The notes: generated by a model not told the origin, from the letters alone. Counted from the first letter of the stretch, positions 18,381 to 25,531 are shown. The stretch is 32,294 nt of DNA from Myxococcales bacterium (GCA_009692605.1 SHYV01000023.1:1-32294), one strand, 5' to 3'. Program-made: numbers and translations.

Positions 18381-18896
18381 TCAGGGTTGGCCGAGCAGGG
18401 CGAGGACGGCGTCCTTGACCTTCACTTCATCCCCGGTGTTGTACCCGGAGTACACGCTCGAAATGTCGCCAGCCCGGTCGACGAGCACGTTGTAGGGCAG
18501 CGTCTTTGACGGGTTGTACTGGCTGACGACCGCGCTGTCCTTGTCCACGAGCACCGGGTACTTCAGGCCGAGGCTCATCGAGACGGGCTTTACAGCAGAG
18601 GCAGACCGGGCGTCGTCGGCGGAGATGCCCAGCACCACGAGGCCGCGGGCCCCGAGCTCCTGATACATCGCCTGGAGGTGGGGCATCTCGATCTTGCAGG
18701 GCCCACACCAGGTGGCCCAGAAGTTCACCAGCACGACCTTGCCCTTGTACTGGGACAGGGTTTGAGGCGTGTTGTTGAGATCCCGGAGCGAGAAGTCCGG
18801 AGCGGCCTTGGCAGCGTGCGCCGGGCCAACGCTGGCGAGAGCGAGCCCGGCGAGCAGGCCCACGGCTCGGCGCAGGGCGGATGGGAAAGAATTCAC
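18381..18896 (-). CDS. Periplasmic TlpA-like thioredoxin-fold protein
   Basis: A 171-aa exported thiol-disulfide protein. It has a signal peptide (basic LRR, hydrophobic core, cleavage near PAHA at 28), an AhpC/TSA-type opening APDFSLRDLNN, active site WCGPC with Cys64 and Cys67, and cis-Pro at 134 in KTLPYNVLVD. TlpA/ResA-type proteins usually reduce disulfides in exported proteins, powered by a DsbD/CcdA-type donor that is not seen here. The frame is open far upstream (to 20630), but that part is antisense to the response regulator gene. Starts with support are GTG at 18896 (GGAG 8 nt upstream) and TTG at 18899. It is the first gene of the long minus-strand array and is coupled to the DUF6029-like barrel. 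Confidence 0.9.
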   Translation of the reverse strand: MNSFPSALRRAVGLLAGLALASVGPAHAAKAAPDFSLRDLNNTPQTLSQYKGKVVLVNFWATWCGPCKIEMPHLQAMYQELGARGLVVLGISADDARSASAVKPVSMSLGLKYPVLVDKDSAVVSQYNPSKTLPYNVLVDRAGDISSVYSGYNTGDEVKVKDAVLALLGQP

Positions 18897-19052
18897 CAAG
18901 GAGACTCCGGTCGAGCGGGTGGTGTGCGGAAAACTTTGATTAACTGCGTCCGGCAGGCTCGTCCTGCCTTGAACGTTTCGGATGCCCCCAGAACACCCGA
19001 GCGGACGGTTTTGTACACCGTTCCTAACGAGCCAGCGGGTTATCCGGCCGGC
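18897..19052. promoter_or_regulatory. Divergent control region: TlpA-led array / NtrC-type regulator
   Basis: This 156-bp region between divergent starts must carry promoters for the 13-gene array and for the regulator. Two inverted repeats are visible: GGCAGG-CTCGT-CCTGCC (18952-18968) and ACGGT-N7-ACCGT (19005-19021). Either could be an operator. I found no convincing -24/-12 (GG-N10-GC) or -35/-10 element by eye. Confidence 0.45.
18952..18968. repeat. Inverted repeat, 6-bp arms with 5-nt loop (possible operator)
   Basis: GGCAGG, loop CTCGT, CCTGCC. It lies about 55-70 bp upstream of the TlpA-like start and 85-100 bp upstream of the regulator start, a position suited to a shared operator. 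A transcribed hairpin is the alternative. It is not followed by a long T tract, so it is a poor terminator. Confidence 0.4.
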
Positions 19053-20411
19053 ATGCGGCCCCGTATCCTCGTGGTAGACGACGAACCCTCCATCCGACGG
19101 GTGCTGCAGGCCCACCTGTCGCGTGACGGGTTCGAGGTGGACACCGCCGCGGATGGGGGCGAAGCGACAGCGGCGATCTCGATCAAGCCGTACGAGCTGG
19201 TGATCTCCGACCTGAAGATGCCGGGAATCGGCGGGCTCGAACTGCTCGCCTGGGTGCGGTCGGAGCAGCCCGGCCTGCCGGTGATCCTCATTACCGCGCA
19301 CGGCACGGTGGACGCCGCCGTCGAGGCCTTGAAGCTCGGCGCGGCGGATTTCATCACCAAGCCCTTCGACCTGACCGAGCTGCGCAACGCGGTCGAAAAG
19401 GCCCTTCGTACTGAGCGGGCAACAAGGCGCTCGCTGGTAGATCCGGGACCGAAGGGCCGGTTCGAGCTGATCGGGGTCACGCCATCGATGCAGCGGGTGT
19501 ACTCGCTGCTGGAGAAGGTCGCTGACTCGCCGACCACGGTGCTCATCGTCGGTGAGTCCGGCACCGGCAAGGAGCTGGTCGCCCGAGCGTTGCACGATCA
19601 CTCGAGCCGGCGCGACCAGCCGTTCATCACGGTCAACTGCGGGGCGATCCCCGAGAACCTGTTCGAGAGTGAGCTGTTCGGGCACGAGCGGGGGGCGTTC
19701 ACCGGCGCCGTGACCGCCAAGCCGGGAAGGTTTGAGCTCGCAGATGGAGGCACGCTGCTCCTTGATGAGGTCGCCGAGCTCGGGCGGGACATGCAGGTGA
19801 AGCTCCTTCGGGCGCTTCAGGAGCGGAAGATCGACCGGGTCGGCGGCACCCGTCCGATCTCGGTCGATACCCGCGTGATCGCCGCCACCAACATCGACCT
19901 GCAGGCGGCCGTCGCTTCGGGCCGATTCCGGGAGGACCTCTACTACCGCCTGAACGTGATCCCGATTCGGCTCCCTGCCCTTCGCGAGCGCCGCGAGGAC
20001 ATCCCGCTCCTCGTCGAGCACTTTCTGGCGCGCTTCAACCAGAGGCTCGGCAAGCGCGTCACGAGCGTGGCGGAGCCCGCCATGGCGCGGCTGTGCGCAT
20101 GGCACTGGCCCGGGAACATCCGGGAGCTGGAGAACGTCGTCGAGCGCGGCGTGCTGTTGTCCGATGGCGACTGCTTCGCGGACGACGTGCTGCCCGGCTT
20201 GATCGAGGTCGGCGGGTCGGAGAACGCCGGCGAGATCGGGCTCAAGGAGTACGTCAGGGTCCACACTGCGCGGCTCGAACGCGCGTTGATCCTTCGCTCT
20301 CTGGAGGCCGAGCATGGAAACGTCACGCGCGCCGCCCGCCGGCTCGACATCAGCCGCAAGAGCTTGCAGCTCAAGATGAAGGAGTACCAGCTCCGCGAGG
20401 ATCCTGAGTAG
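19053..20411 (+). CDS. Sigma54-dependent response regulator, NtrC family (orphan)
   Basis: A 452-aa cytoplasmic transcription activator. The receiver domain (1-118) has acidic pocket Asp9-Asp10, phospho-acceptor Asp53, Thr81 and Lys103. The AAA+ domain has Walker A GESGTGKE at 167-174, the sigma54-contacting loop GAFTGA at 214-219, Walker B LLLDE ending at 239, and arginine-finger blocks ([10 protein letters not shown]). The C-terminal Fis-type helix-turn-helix spans about 420-445. All key residues are intact, so it should activate RNA polymerase with sigma54 when phosphorylated. No histidine kinase gene is in the window. Start: ATG at 19053, at the receiver beta-strand; upstream frame extension is antisense to the TlpA-like gene. 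It is divergent from the 13-gene array, its most obvious candidate target, though this is inference. Confidence 0.95.
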   Translation: MRPRILVVDDEPSIRRVLQAHLSRDGFEVDTAADGGEATAAISIKPYELVISDLKMPGIGGLELLAWVRSEQPGLPVILITAHGTVDAAVEALKLGAADFITKPFDLTELRNAVEKALRTERATRRSLVDPGPKGRFELIGVTPSMQRVYSLLEKVADSPTTVLIVGESGTGKELVARALHDHSSRRDQPFITVNCGAIPENLFESELFGHERGAFTGAVTAKPGRFELADGGTLLLDEVAELGRDMQVKLLRALQERKIDRVGGTRPISVDTRVIAATNIDLQAAVASGRFREDLYYRLNVIPIRLPALRERREDIPLLVEHFLARFNQRLGKRVTSVAEPAMARLCAWHWPGNIRELENVVERGVLLSDGDCFADDVLPGLIEVGGSENAGEIGLKEYVRVHTARLERALILRSLEAEHGNVTRAARRLDISRKSLQLKMKEYQLREDPE

Positions 20412-20457
20412 CCGAGCGCTGCCCCGCTCGAACCCTGCCCCGCTCGAACCCTGGCCT
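20412..20457. terminator. Convergent gap with hairpin and 16-bp tandem repeat
   Basis: Between the regulator stop (20411) and the zinc-ribbon stop (20458). A hairpin CGAGCG-CTGCCC-CGCTCG spans 20413-20430. A 16-bp unit (gccccgctcgaaccct) occurs twice in direct tandem at 20421-20452, so either copy of CGCTCG could pair with the upstream arm. There is no T tract, so an intrinsic terminator is only a possibility. Confidence 0.4.
20421..20452. repeat. Tandem duplication of a 16-bp unit
   Basis: Two perfect, adjacent copies of gccccgctcgaaccct in the convergent intergenic gap. The simplest explanation is a recent slippage duplication. Confidence 0.9.
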
Positions 20458-20856
20458 TCAGCGTCGTCTGGCGGGCCCGCGTCGTCGGGCCGGCCCACCG
20501 GGCCCACCCGGTCGGCGCGCAGGCACGATCTCCGCCGAGAGGCCCAGCTCGAGCAGCCGCTCCGCGAGGTGGCGAGCGAGCTCTGCCGGAACTCCAAAGA
20601 CCGCTGGCGGCCGGCGCCACGGCACCTCACCCATCCGATCGAGCGGCCTCCTCAGCACCTCGACCAGCACGCCGACGTGCTCCAGGCCGAGCCCCGGCAT
20701 GATCACGTCGACCCATTCGTCGGCCCGATCAACGCTTCGGGATGACGCCGAGGGTGTGATCACAAGGTTGGCCCCGCAGTAGGGGCACGCGCCGGACTGC
20801 TGGATGGGCGCGGCGCAGGTCGGGCAGCAAAGGCTGGACACCGGCATCGGGATCAA
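20458..20856 (-). CDS. Zinc-ribbon protein with L7/L12-C-terminal-like half
   Basis: A 132-aa protein with an N-terminal zinc ribbon: CPTC at residues 11-14 and CPYCG at 24-28. After a linker, residues about 47-112 run beta-helix-helix-beta, with VGVLVEVLRR and then VPAELARHLAERLLELGLSAEIV. This spacing resembles the C-terminal domain of ribosomal protein L7/L12, a protein-binding module; the match is by eye and moderate. The tail is Arg/Gly/Pro-rich. The start is TTG at 20856, overlapping the stop of the SprT-like gene (TTGA), with AAGG just upstream. ATG at 20847 is the alternative. Coupling to the metalloprotease suggests a shared task, perhaps as adaptor. Confidence 0.68.
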   Translation of the reverse strand: MIPMPVSSLCCPTCAAPIQQSGACPYCGANLVITPSASSRSVDRADEWVDVIMPGLGLEHVGVLVEVLRRPLDRMGEVPWRRPPAVFGVPAELARHLAERLLELGLSAEIVPARRPGGPGGPARRRGPARRR

Positions 20857-21974
20857 CCGCCTTTTTTCTCGATTTGTAGTGGGGCGCCAGAGCTGCTGCC
20901 GGCGGCGATCGGCCGATGGAGCACGATCTGTCGGCCGGCCGTCTTTCCGCTATGGAAGTCGGAGTCGCGACGAAAGCCCGCGCTCCGGACTGTGCGGACA
21001 CGCGGATGCCGCTGCTCGAACACCTCATCCACCGCCGCGTCGCCCACCCACACCAACCCGGTTGATGCGTGCTTCGTCGCCTGCTCGGCCAGCTTCTGGA
21101 AGAAGCCGAGGTACGCACCTGCCCGGAAGCGTGCGAGAGAAGTTCGAGTGTGCCCCGCGCCGTGCTGCTCCCAGAGCCGGACCGTGGTCTCCTGCAGGAA
21201 GTGGTGCACGTAGGCTGACATCTCCACGTTTTCATGCGTGCCGCACACCTCCAGGACGGTGCCCCACGCGGAGCGATCCTGCAGGTACACGCGGATCCAG
21301 ATGGCCTTGACGAAAAAGTGTTTGGTGACGATGCTCGCGAGCAACTTCTCCTCTTCCGAGTGTCGCAAGCCCGGCTCGCCGAGGGTCCGGCACTCGATGC
21401 GCGTCCCCGAGGTGCCCATCGCGTCGAGATTGTACCGGAGGAGCAGCGCCTGCGCCGCGTTCATCGCCGCCTCGGCCTCGTGCTGGTTGGCGCTGGTCGC
21501 GAGCGCGAGGAGCTTACGGACGCGCTCGACGATCTTCGGGGTCGCGCCTCCCGAGTCTGGGTTCGCAGCGCCAGTCCCGGGAACGCTGCTCGCCCGGCCG
21601 TCGATGCCGAAGCGGGCGCAGACCGCCTGAAAGGTGGGCCCATGCGGCGTCTCGTCGCGCAGCGAGTACGTCTCATCGACGAACTGGTGGGCCATCTCGT
21701 GCAGCAGCACTTCGCGGACCGCCGTCCACTCCGCCTTCAGGGCGAAGTCCCGGTCTATTTGTAACGTACGGCCCACTGCCGCCCAGGTGCCGAGGTTCGT
21801 GCCCCGCCGTCCTACGGGCCCAGAGAGGCCGAAGACCGGGGCCCGGAGCGCGCCGCGAAATCTGTCACGGTTTAGCTGCGACCACTCCTGCGAGAGCGCC
21901 CGCAGGAGCGCTCGCTCAATGGCGACCGACATCGAAGCCCCCGGCGCGCCGGAGTGCAGCGGTTCCTGCTCCAT
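20853..21974 (-). CDS. SprT-like metalloprotease fused to DUF2786
   Basis: A 373-aa cytoplasmic protein. The N-terminal SprT-like domain has the zinc-binding HEMAH at 92-96 with Glu93 as catalytic base, and a third ligand candidate His111 in HGPTF. From about 148 to 187 a DUF2786 helical block follows (IVERVRKLLALATSANQHEA, then AAQALLLRYNLD). The remaining 190 residues match the region usually following DUF2786, including a YVHHFLQ helix and FRAGAYLGFF. Neither domain has a firmly known substrate; SprT/Spartan proteases cut DNA-bound proteins in eukaryotes. Start: ATG at 21974, 7 bp after the VWA gene stop. ATG at 21932 is possible. The frame upstream to 22178 overlaps the VWA gene and is rejected. 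Confidence 0.85.
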   Translation of the reverse strand: MEQEPLHSGAPGASMSVAIERALLRALSQEWSQLNRDRFRGALRAPVFGLSGPVGRRGTNLGTWAAVGRTLQIDRDFALKAEWTAVREVLLHEMAHQFVDETYSLRDETPHGPTFQAVCARFGIDGRASSVPGTGAANPDSGGATPKIVERVRKLLALATSANQHEAEAAMNAAQALLLRYNLDAMGTSGTRIECRTLGEPGLRHSEEEKLLASIVTKHFFVKAIWIRVYLQDRSAWGTVLEVCGTHENVEMSAYVHHFLQETTVRLWEQHGAGHTRTSLARFRAGAYLGFFQKLAEQATKHASTGLVWVGDAAVDEVFEQRHPRVRTVRSAGFRRDSDFHSGKTAGRQIVLHRPIAAGSSSGAPLQIEKKGG

Positions 21975-21981
21975 GGTCTGC

Positions 21982-23043
21982 TCAGCCCCCGGTGTCGACC
22001 GAGGTCTCCAGATTTCCCGCGAACGTATAGTCCACGGCGATGGTCGCCCCGCGCGGGGGGACCGCGGCGCCATGGAAGACGATGTGGGCGTAGGACTGAT
22101 CTGCTGCCTCGACGTAGGTCCATCCGTCGACCTCTCCAGGCGTCTGGCTGGCCACCACATCGTTCCCATCGATGTCACCTACCCACACCTCGATGCTGTC
22201 GGGCTCGGCAAGGTAGCCGAGGGTGAAGGTGTCGAGGACGCCGGCGGCGATCAAGCCGAGGGAATCCATGATTCCGCTGTAGTCTGCATCGCAGATGTTG
22301 GCCCGGACGCCGCCGATCATCTCGATGATCGTCGCGTACCGCTTGCCCGGCACAGCGTCCGCGCAGCCGTCCACGGCGTCGGGGCCGATGATGCCGGAGA
22401 AGGTGAACGTGCCCTCCGAGCCCTTTTTGACCTCCTTCAACTGGGAGACCAGATCGGGGATGGGCGTCAGCTTGTCATAGTCGGTGTAGCAGCTCTCGCC
22501 GTTGGATCCTGAGCCGAGCGCGCCATCGTCCGAACAGTCGTTCTCGTCGCTCACCACCACGATCGCGAGGCTGGCCTCGCTGCGCAGAAAACCCACGTTG
22601 GTCGTGGTGGAGCGGGGCGGGATCAGGGCCTTGTAGGCGGCCTCGATGCCCTTCTCCTGATCGTCGCCGCCGGTGCCGACCTGCACCTGCGCCGCAAATT
22701 CCGCTTGGTAGCCGGGGGTGGCGCCGGTGACGTACGGACCGACCAGCGCCGCAGCGTTCAGGTTGCTGGGGTCGAGGTCGCTCGTGATGACGCCGATATG
22801 GAAATCCATGCCGGTCGTCTCAAGGTGGCCGATGAACGCAGCCGCCCCGTTCGCGACGGCGGTCTGCTCCTGCACCATCGAGACGGAATTGTCGAGCACC
22901 CAGAGGATGTCGACCTCGTTCGAAGGGGCTTGCTGGAAGGTCTCGGTCTTGTGGATGGCCTTGACGTTGTTCTCATTGCACGCCAGAAGCAGGACGAGCG
23001 CGGGGGCAGCGAGGAGGGCCGGGGTGCGGGCGAGGGTGCGCAA
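21982..23043 (-). CDS. VWA-domain lipoprotein
   Basis: A 353-aa lipoprotein with basic N-terminus, hydrophobic core and lipobox Leu-Leu-Ala-Cys (Cys22). A von Willebrand factor A domain follows with the metal-ion-dependent adhesion motif DNSVS (Asp51, Ser53, Ser55) after NEVDILWVL, and a later LAIVVVSDENDCSDDG block. This VWA lipoprotein type is frequent in Myxococcota. The C-terminal part (about 280 on) is a beta-rich domain ending VDTGG. The role is probably metal-dependent protein binding at the envelope; the ligand is unknown. The start is TTG at 23043 with AAGGA 6 nt upstream, which gives a proper signal peptide. An upstream start at 23121 would bury the signal behind 26 residues. Confidence 0.85.
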   Translation of the reverse strand: MRTLARTPALLAAPALVLLLACNENNVKAIHKTETFQQAPSNEVDILWVLDNSVSMVQEQTAVANGAAAFIGHLETTGMDFHIGVITSDLDPSNLNAAALVGPYVTGATPGYQAEFAAQVQVGTGGDDQEKGIEAAYKALIPPRSTTTNVGFLRSEASLAIVVVSDENDCSDDGALGSGSNGESCYTDYDKLTPIPDLVSQLKEVKKGSEGTFTFSGIIGPDAVDGCADAVPGKRYATIIEMIGGVRANICDADYSGIMDSLGLIAAGVLDTFTLGYLAEPDSIEVWVGDIDGNDVVASQTPGEVDGWTYVEAADQSYAHIVFHGAAVPPRGATIAVDYTFAGNLETSVDTGG

Positions 23044-23152
23044 GTGGGTTCCTTTGGGGCCAGACGGCGTGGTGCCGCAGCAGCGTGCTTGAACGTACCG
23101 GCAAACCACTGTGCTTGGCAAGGGGGAACTGCGCTCGCACCCACAACGCCCG
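23044..23152. other. Gap between kinase and VWA lipoprotein genes
   Basis: 109 bp on the minus-strand run. It holds the AAGGA ribosome-binding site for the VWA gene near its 3' end. I see no strong hairpin with T tract, so the kinase and VWA genes may be co-transcribed or the latter may have its own promoter here. Confidence 0.35.
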
Positions 23153-24841
23153 TCAAGGTTTCAACAGCACGGGCGCCTTCATGCCTGCGCAGGTGAGGTT
23201 CCCGTTTTTCGCGGTGGTGCAGATCAGGCTGGCGCCGGCCTCCGGTACCGAGAGGGGGCCACGCTGAGCGGGCTTGCCGACCAGCTTGACGGAGAGGGTG
23301 TAGGCGTCGGCCGCCACCTTGGCGCTCAAGGTCTCCTTGCCCTCGGCCACCCGGGTGCTGCCCGACTCCAGACGAATCCACTGCACGGCCGACTCTGGCG
23401 CGCTGATCTCCAGCGGAGCGGTCCCCACGGGAGCGGGCACCACGGGCGTGACAGGCACCGGGGTCGGCACGGCCTCCACCGAGGGCGCTGATGGCGCCGA
23501 GAGGTAGAACCACGCGCCGATCGCCACAGCGACAACCATCGCGAAGACGAACAGAGCGAACGCCGCCACGCCGACCCAGATGAGCACCGAGGTCCGCTGA
23601 GGCGGCTCCTCATCTTCCGGAAACTCGGGCGGAAAGGGCTCTGGATCGATGAGGACGGGTCGCTGACTCGGCGGAGGCTCGGGTATCGGATTCGGGCGTT
23701 GGACCGTCGCTTCGTCGCCCCAATCCTCGGGGGGAGCCATGCTCTGGTGTGTCGCTGCGGTGGTCGGGCGATCTTGTTCAGGGACGATCGTCTTGTGGGT
23801 CGCTTTCGGCTTCACCACCTTGTTTCCACCGGCGGCCGCCTCGGGCAGCACGTTGAGCACAAAACGAGTGCCCGACAACGCCCCGACTCTCGTATCGCCG
23901 TGCAGCGCACGGGTGAGCCGGGCGACGTGCTCCTGCGCGAACGTCTCAAGCGTCGGCCCGCTGGCCTGATCGGCGAACGCGCGCAGGAGCTTCTGAACCT
24001 CGGTGATCGGCGGGCGGTGTGACGCCTCTCCGGAGACCATCCGCAGGATCGCATCCCGCAGCGCCCTGTCCCACTCCGGGTTGGGCATCACGAGGTCGCC
24101 AAGCCGGGCGACGTGGTGCACCAGCGCCTCATCGTGCTCCATGACGTCGAGGGGAAGCAGCGGGAGCCACTCTCCCCGGAGCAGCTCCAGCAAGGTGAGG
24201 CCCAGCGCGTACACGTCGCTCGCGATCTCCCCTCTGTCGCCCTCCCGGCGCTCGGGGGACATGTACTTCAGGCTGCCAAACCTCAGCGCGCCGGTCTGGG
24301 CGCTGCGCTGCTGAGTGGACCTCGCGGTGCCGAAGTCGAGCACCTTGACCTCTCCCTCGGCGCTGACCATGATGTTCGAGGGCTTGATGTCCCGATGCAC
24401 CACGTGTAGAGGACCATCCAGCCCGTACGGGACGCGGTTGTGCGCGGCGTCGAGCGCCGAAGCCGTGGCCGAGCAGATCTCCAGGATGGCCCTCGGCGGT
24501 GCCCGCCGGCGCTCCTTGGTCAGGGCGTCGACCAGCTGCTTGAGGTCGAGGCCGTCCACGAACTCCATGATGATGGCGAGCTGTCCGTCGATCTCTGCGA
24601 GATCCTCTACCCGAAGGATGTTCTTGTGTCGGAGCCGGGCGAGCAGCCGGGCCTCGTCGCGGGTCCGGTTGAGGATCTCGACAGACTCAGACCACTGCTC
24701 GCGCAGGATCTTGACGGCGACGATGCGCTCGATCCCCCCCGGCGCCCGCACCTCGGCCAGATAGAGCCGCGCGAAGGTGCCGGACGACAGCTCGTGCACG
24801 AGCACGATCTCGAGGTTTCGGCCAGCGCTCTGGGGCTCCAT
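23153..24841 (-). CDS. Membrane-anchored Ser/Thr protein kinase (Hanks type)
   Basis: A 562-aa kinase. The N-terminal cytoplasmic kinase domain has catalytic Lys44 (VAVK), catalytic loop HRDIKPSN at 149-156, DFG at 169-171 and the MSPER activation-segment end. The glycine loop is degenerate (LSSGTFARLYLAEV in place of GxGxxG). A Pro-rich, acidic juxtamembrane region with possible Thr phosphosites (KTIVPEQDRPTT) precedes one membrane helix at about 419-445. About 115 residues are periplasmic: a Pro-rich stalk and a small beta domain with two Cys (CTTAKNGNLTC). PASTA repeats are absent, so the sensor is of another kind. Start: ATG at 24841; upstream frame to 25189 is antisense to the next gene. 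Targets are unknown; the divergent 165-aa protein is a neighbour. Confidence 0.92.
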   Translation of the reverse strand: MEPQSAGRNLEIVLVHELSSGTFARLYLAEVRAPGGIERIVAVKILREQWSESVEILNRTRDEARLLARLRHKNILRVEDLAEIDGQLAIIMEFVDGLDLKQLVDALTKERRRAPPRAILEICSATASALDAAHNRVPYGLDGPLHVVHRDIKPSNIMVSAEGEVKVLDFGTARSTQQRSAQTGALRFGSLKYMSPERREGDRGEIASDVYALGLTLLELLRGEWLPLLPLDVMEHDEALVHHVARLGDLVMPNPEWDRALRDAILRMVSGEASHRPPITEVQKLLRAFADQASGPTLETFAQEHVARLTRALHGDTRVGALSGTRFVLNVLPEAAAGGNKVVKPKATHKTIVPEQDRPTTAATHQSMAPPEDWGDEATVQRPNPIPEPPPSQRPVLIDPEPFPPEFPEDEEPPQRTSVLIWVGVAAFALFVFAMVVAVAIGAWFYLSAPSAPSVEAVPTPVPVTPVVPAPVGTAPLEISAPESAVQWIRLESGSTRVAEGKETLSAKVAADAYTLSVKLVGKPAQRGPLSVPEAGASLICTTAKNGNLTCAGMKAPVLLKP

Positions 24842-24979
24842 CTTTGTCGAGGACTCGGTGCGGTGCGGTACCTTATCCCGGGCCCGGCTGCAGCGCCCCC
24901 GGACCGGGGATATAGAGTCCCCGCAGGTCCCCCGGGTGGACCTTGTTGTCGATGGACCCCTCCCCCTCCGGTGGCTGGA
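24842..24979. promoter_or_regulatory. Divergent control region with nested inverted repeats
   Basis: 138 bp between the kinase (minus) and the two-repeat protein (plus). Three inverted repeats cluster here: CCCCGG-A-CCGGGG (24897-24909), CGGGGA-TATAGAG-TCCCCG (24905-24923), and GGTCC-N7-GGACC near 24926-24942. The AT-rich TATAGAG centre could be part of a -10 element. The cluster suggests an operator or competing hairpins. No -35 element is clear. Confidence 0.45.
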
Positions 24980-25477
24980 ATGAAGAAAAACGTGGATCGT
25001 GAGTCCGCCGAATTGGAGCGGGCCTACCCTGGCCTCCTCGCTCGTCTGGGGACCGAATCGCTGGACCGGCTCGCGCGGGAGTACCAGCTGCCCAAGAGCC
25101 TGCTCGTCTACTCCCGCGACCGCGTCCGCCAGCTCGAAGCTACGCCGCCGGGCGGGCGCAAGGGGGCCAGCGATGCGATCACGCGACAAACCGCCCCCGA
25201 GCGCGTTGTAGCCGTCGTCCTCCCCCCGTCGGCGGTGGTCGTCAAGGACACCGCCCTGCAGATCGGGCTGGAGCAGGCCTATCCGGGCATCACCCAGTCC
25301 CTGTCGCGGCGTGACGACGTGGAGGTCGCGATCCAGTTCGGCATTTCGCTGCCGGCCATCGCCCGGATCCGGGAGCTGCTCGGCGTCGAGCGGGTGGAGG
25401 TTTCATCGCCCGTCGCACACCCCAAAGCGGCGCCTGCGCGGGCGCTGCCGGCCCGGCTCGTCGCGTCTCGGGACTGA
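24980..25477 (+). CDS. Small helical protein with two internal repeats, function unknown
   Basis: A 165-aa protein without signal peptide or membrane segment, so probably cytoplasmic. Two related blocks of about 40 residues can be aligned: LERAYPGLLARLG followed by LAREYQLPKSLLVYSRDRV, and LEQAYPGITQSLSRRDDV followed by AIQFGISLPAIARIRELL. Each starts with the pattern Leu-Glu-x-Ala-Tyr-Pro-Gly and is predicted as a helix bundle with helix-turn-helix-like spacing. The tail is Ala/Pro-rich. No family recognised; DNA or protein binding is possible. Start: ATG at 24980 with a weak GGTGG/TGGA site. It lies 54 bp before the ABC transporter operon and may be its first gene. Confidence 0.75.
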   Translation: MKKNVDRESAELERAYPGLLARLGTESLDRLAREYQLPKSLLVYSRDRVRQLEATPPGGRKGASDAITRQTAPERVVAVVLPPSAVVVKDTALQIGLEQAYPGITQSLSRRDDVEVAIQFGISLPAIARIRELLGVERVEVSSPVAHPKAAPARALPARLVASRD

Positions 25478-25531
25478 TGGGCCTCCTCGCAGCACCCAAC
25501 CGTCCTGAACCCTGCCATCCAGGAGCCCGCA

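Noticed and set aside
18896-20630. N-terminal extension giving a 749-aa frame ahead of the TlpA-like domain
   Set aside because: The extension is antisense to the well-supported response regulator gene, and the signal peptide of the TlpA-like protein would be internal.
24440-24979. 180-residue N-terminal extension of the two-repeat protein
   Set aside because: It runs antisense through the kinase catalytic domain. The ATG at 24980 begins at the first repeat.
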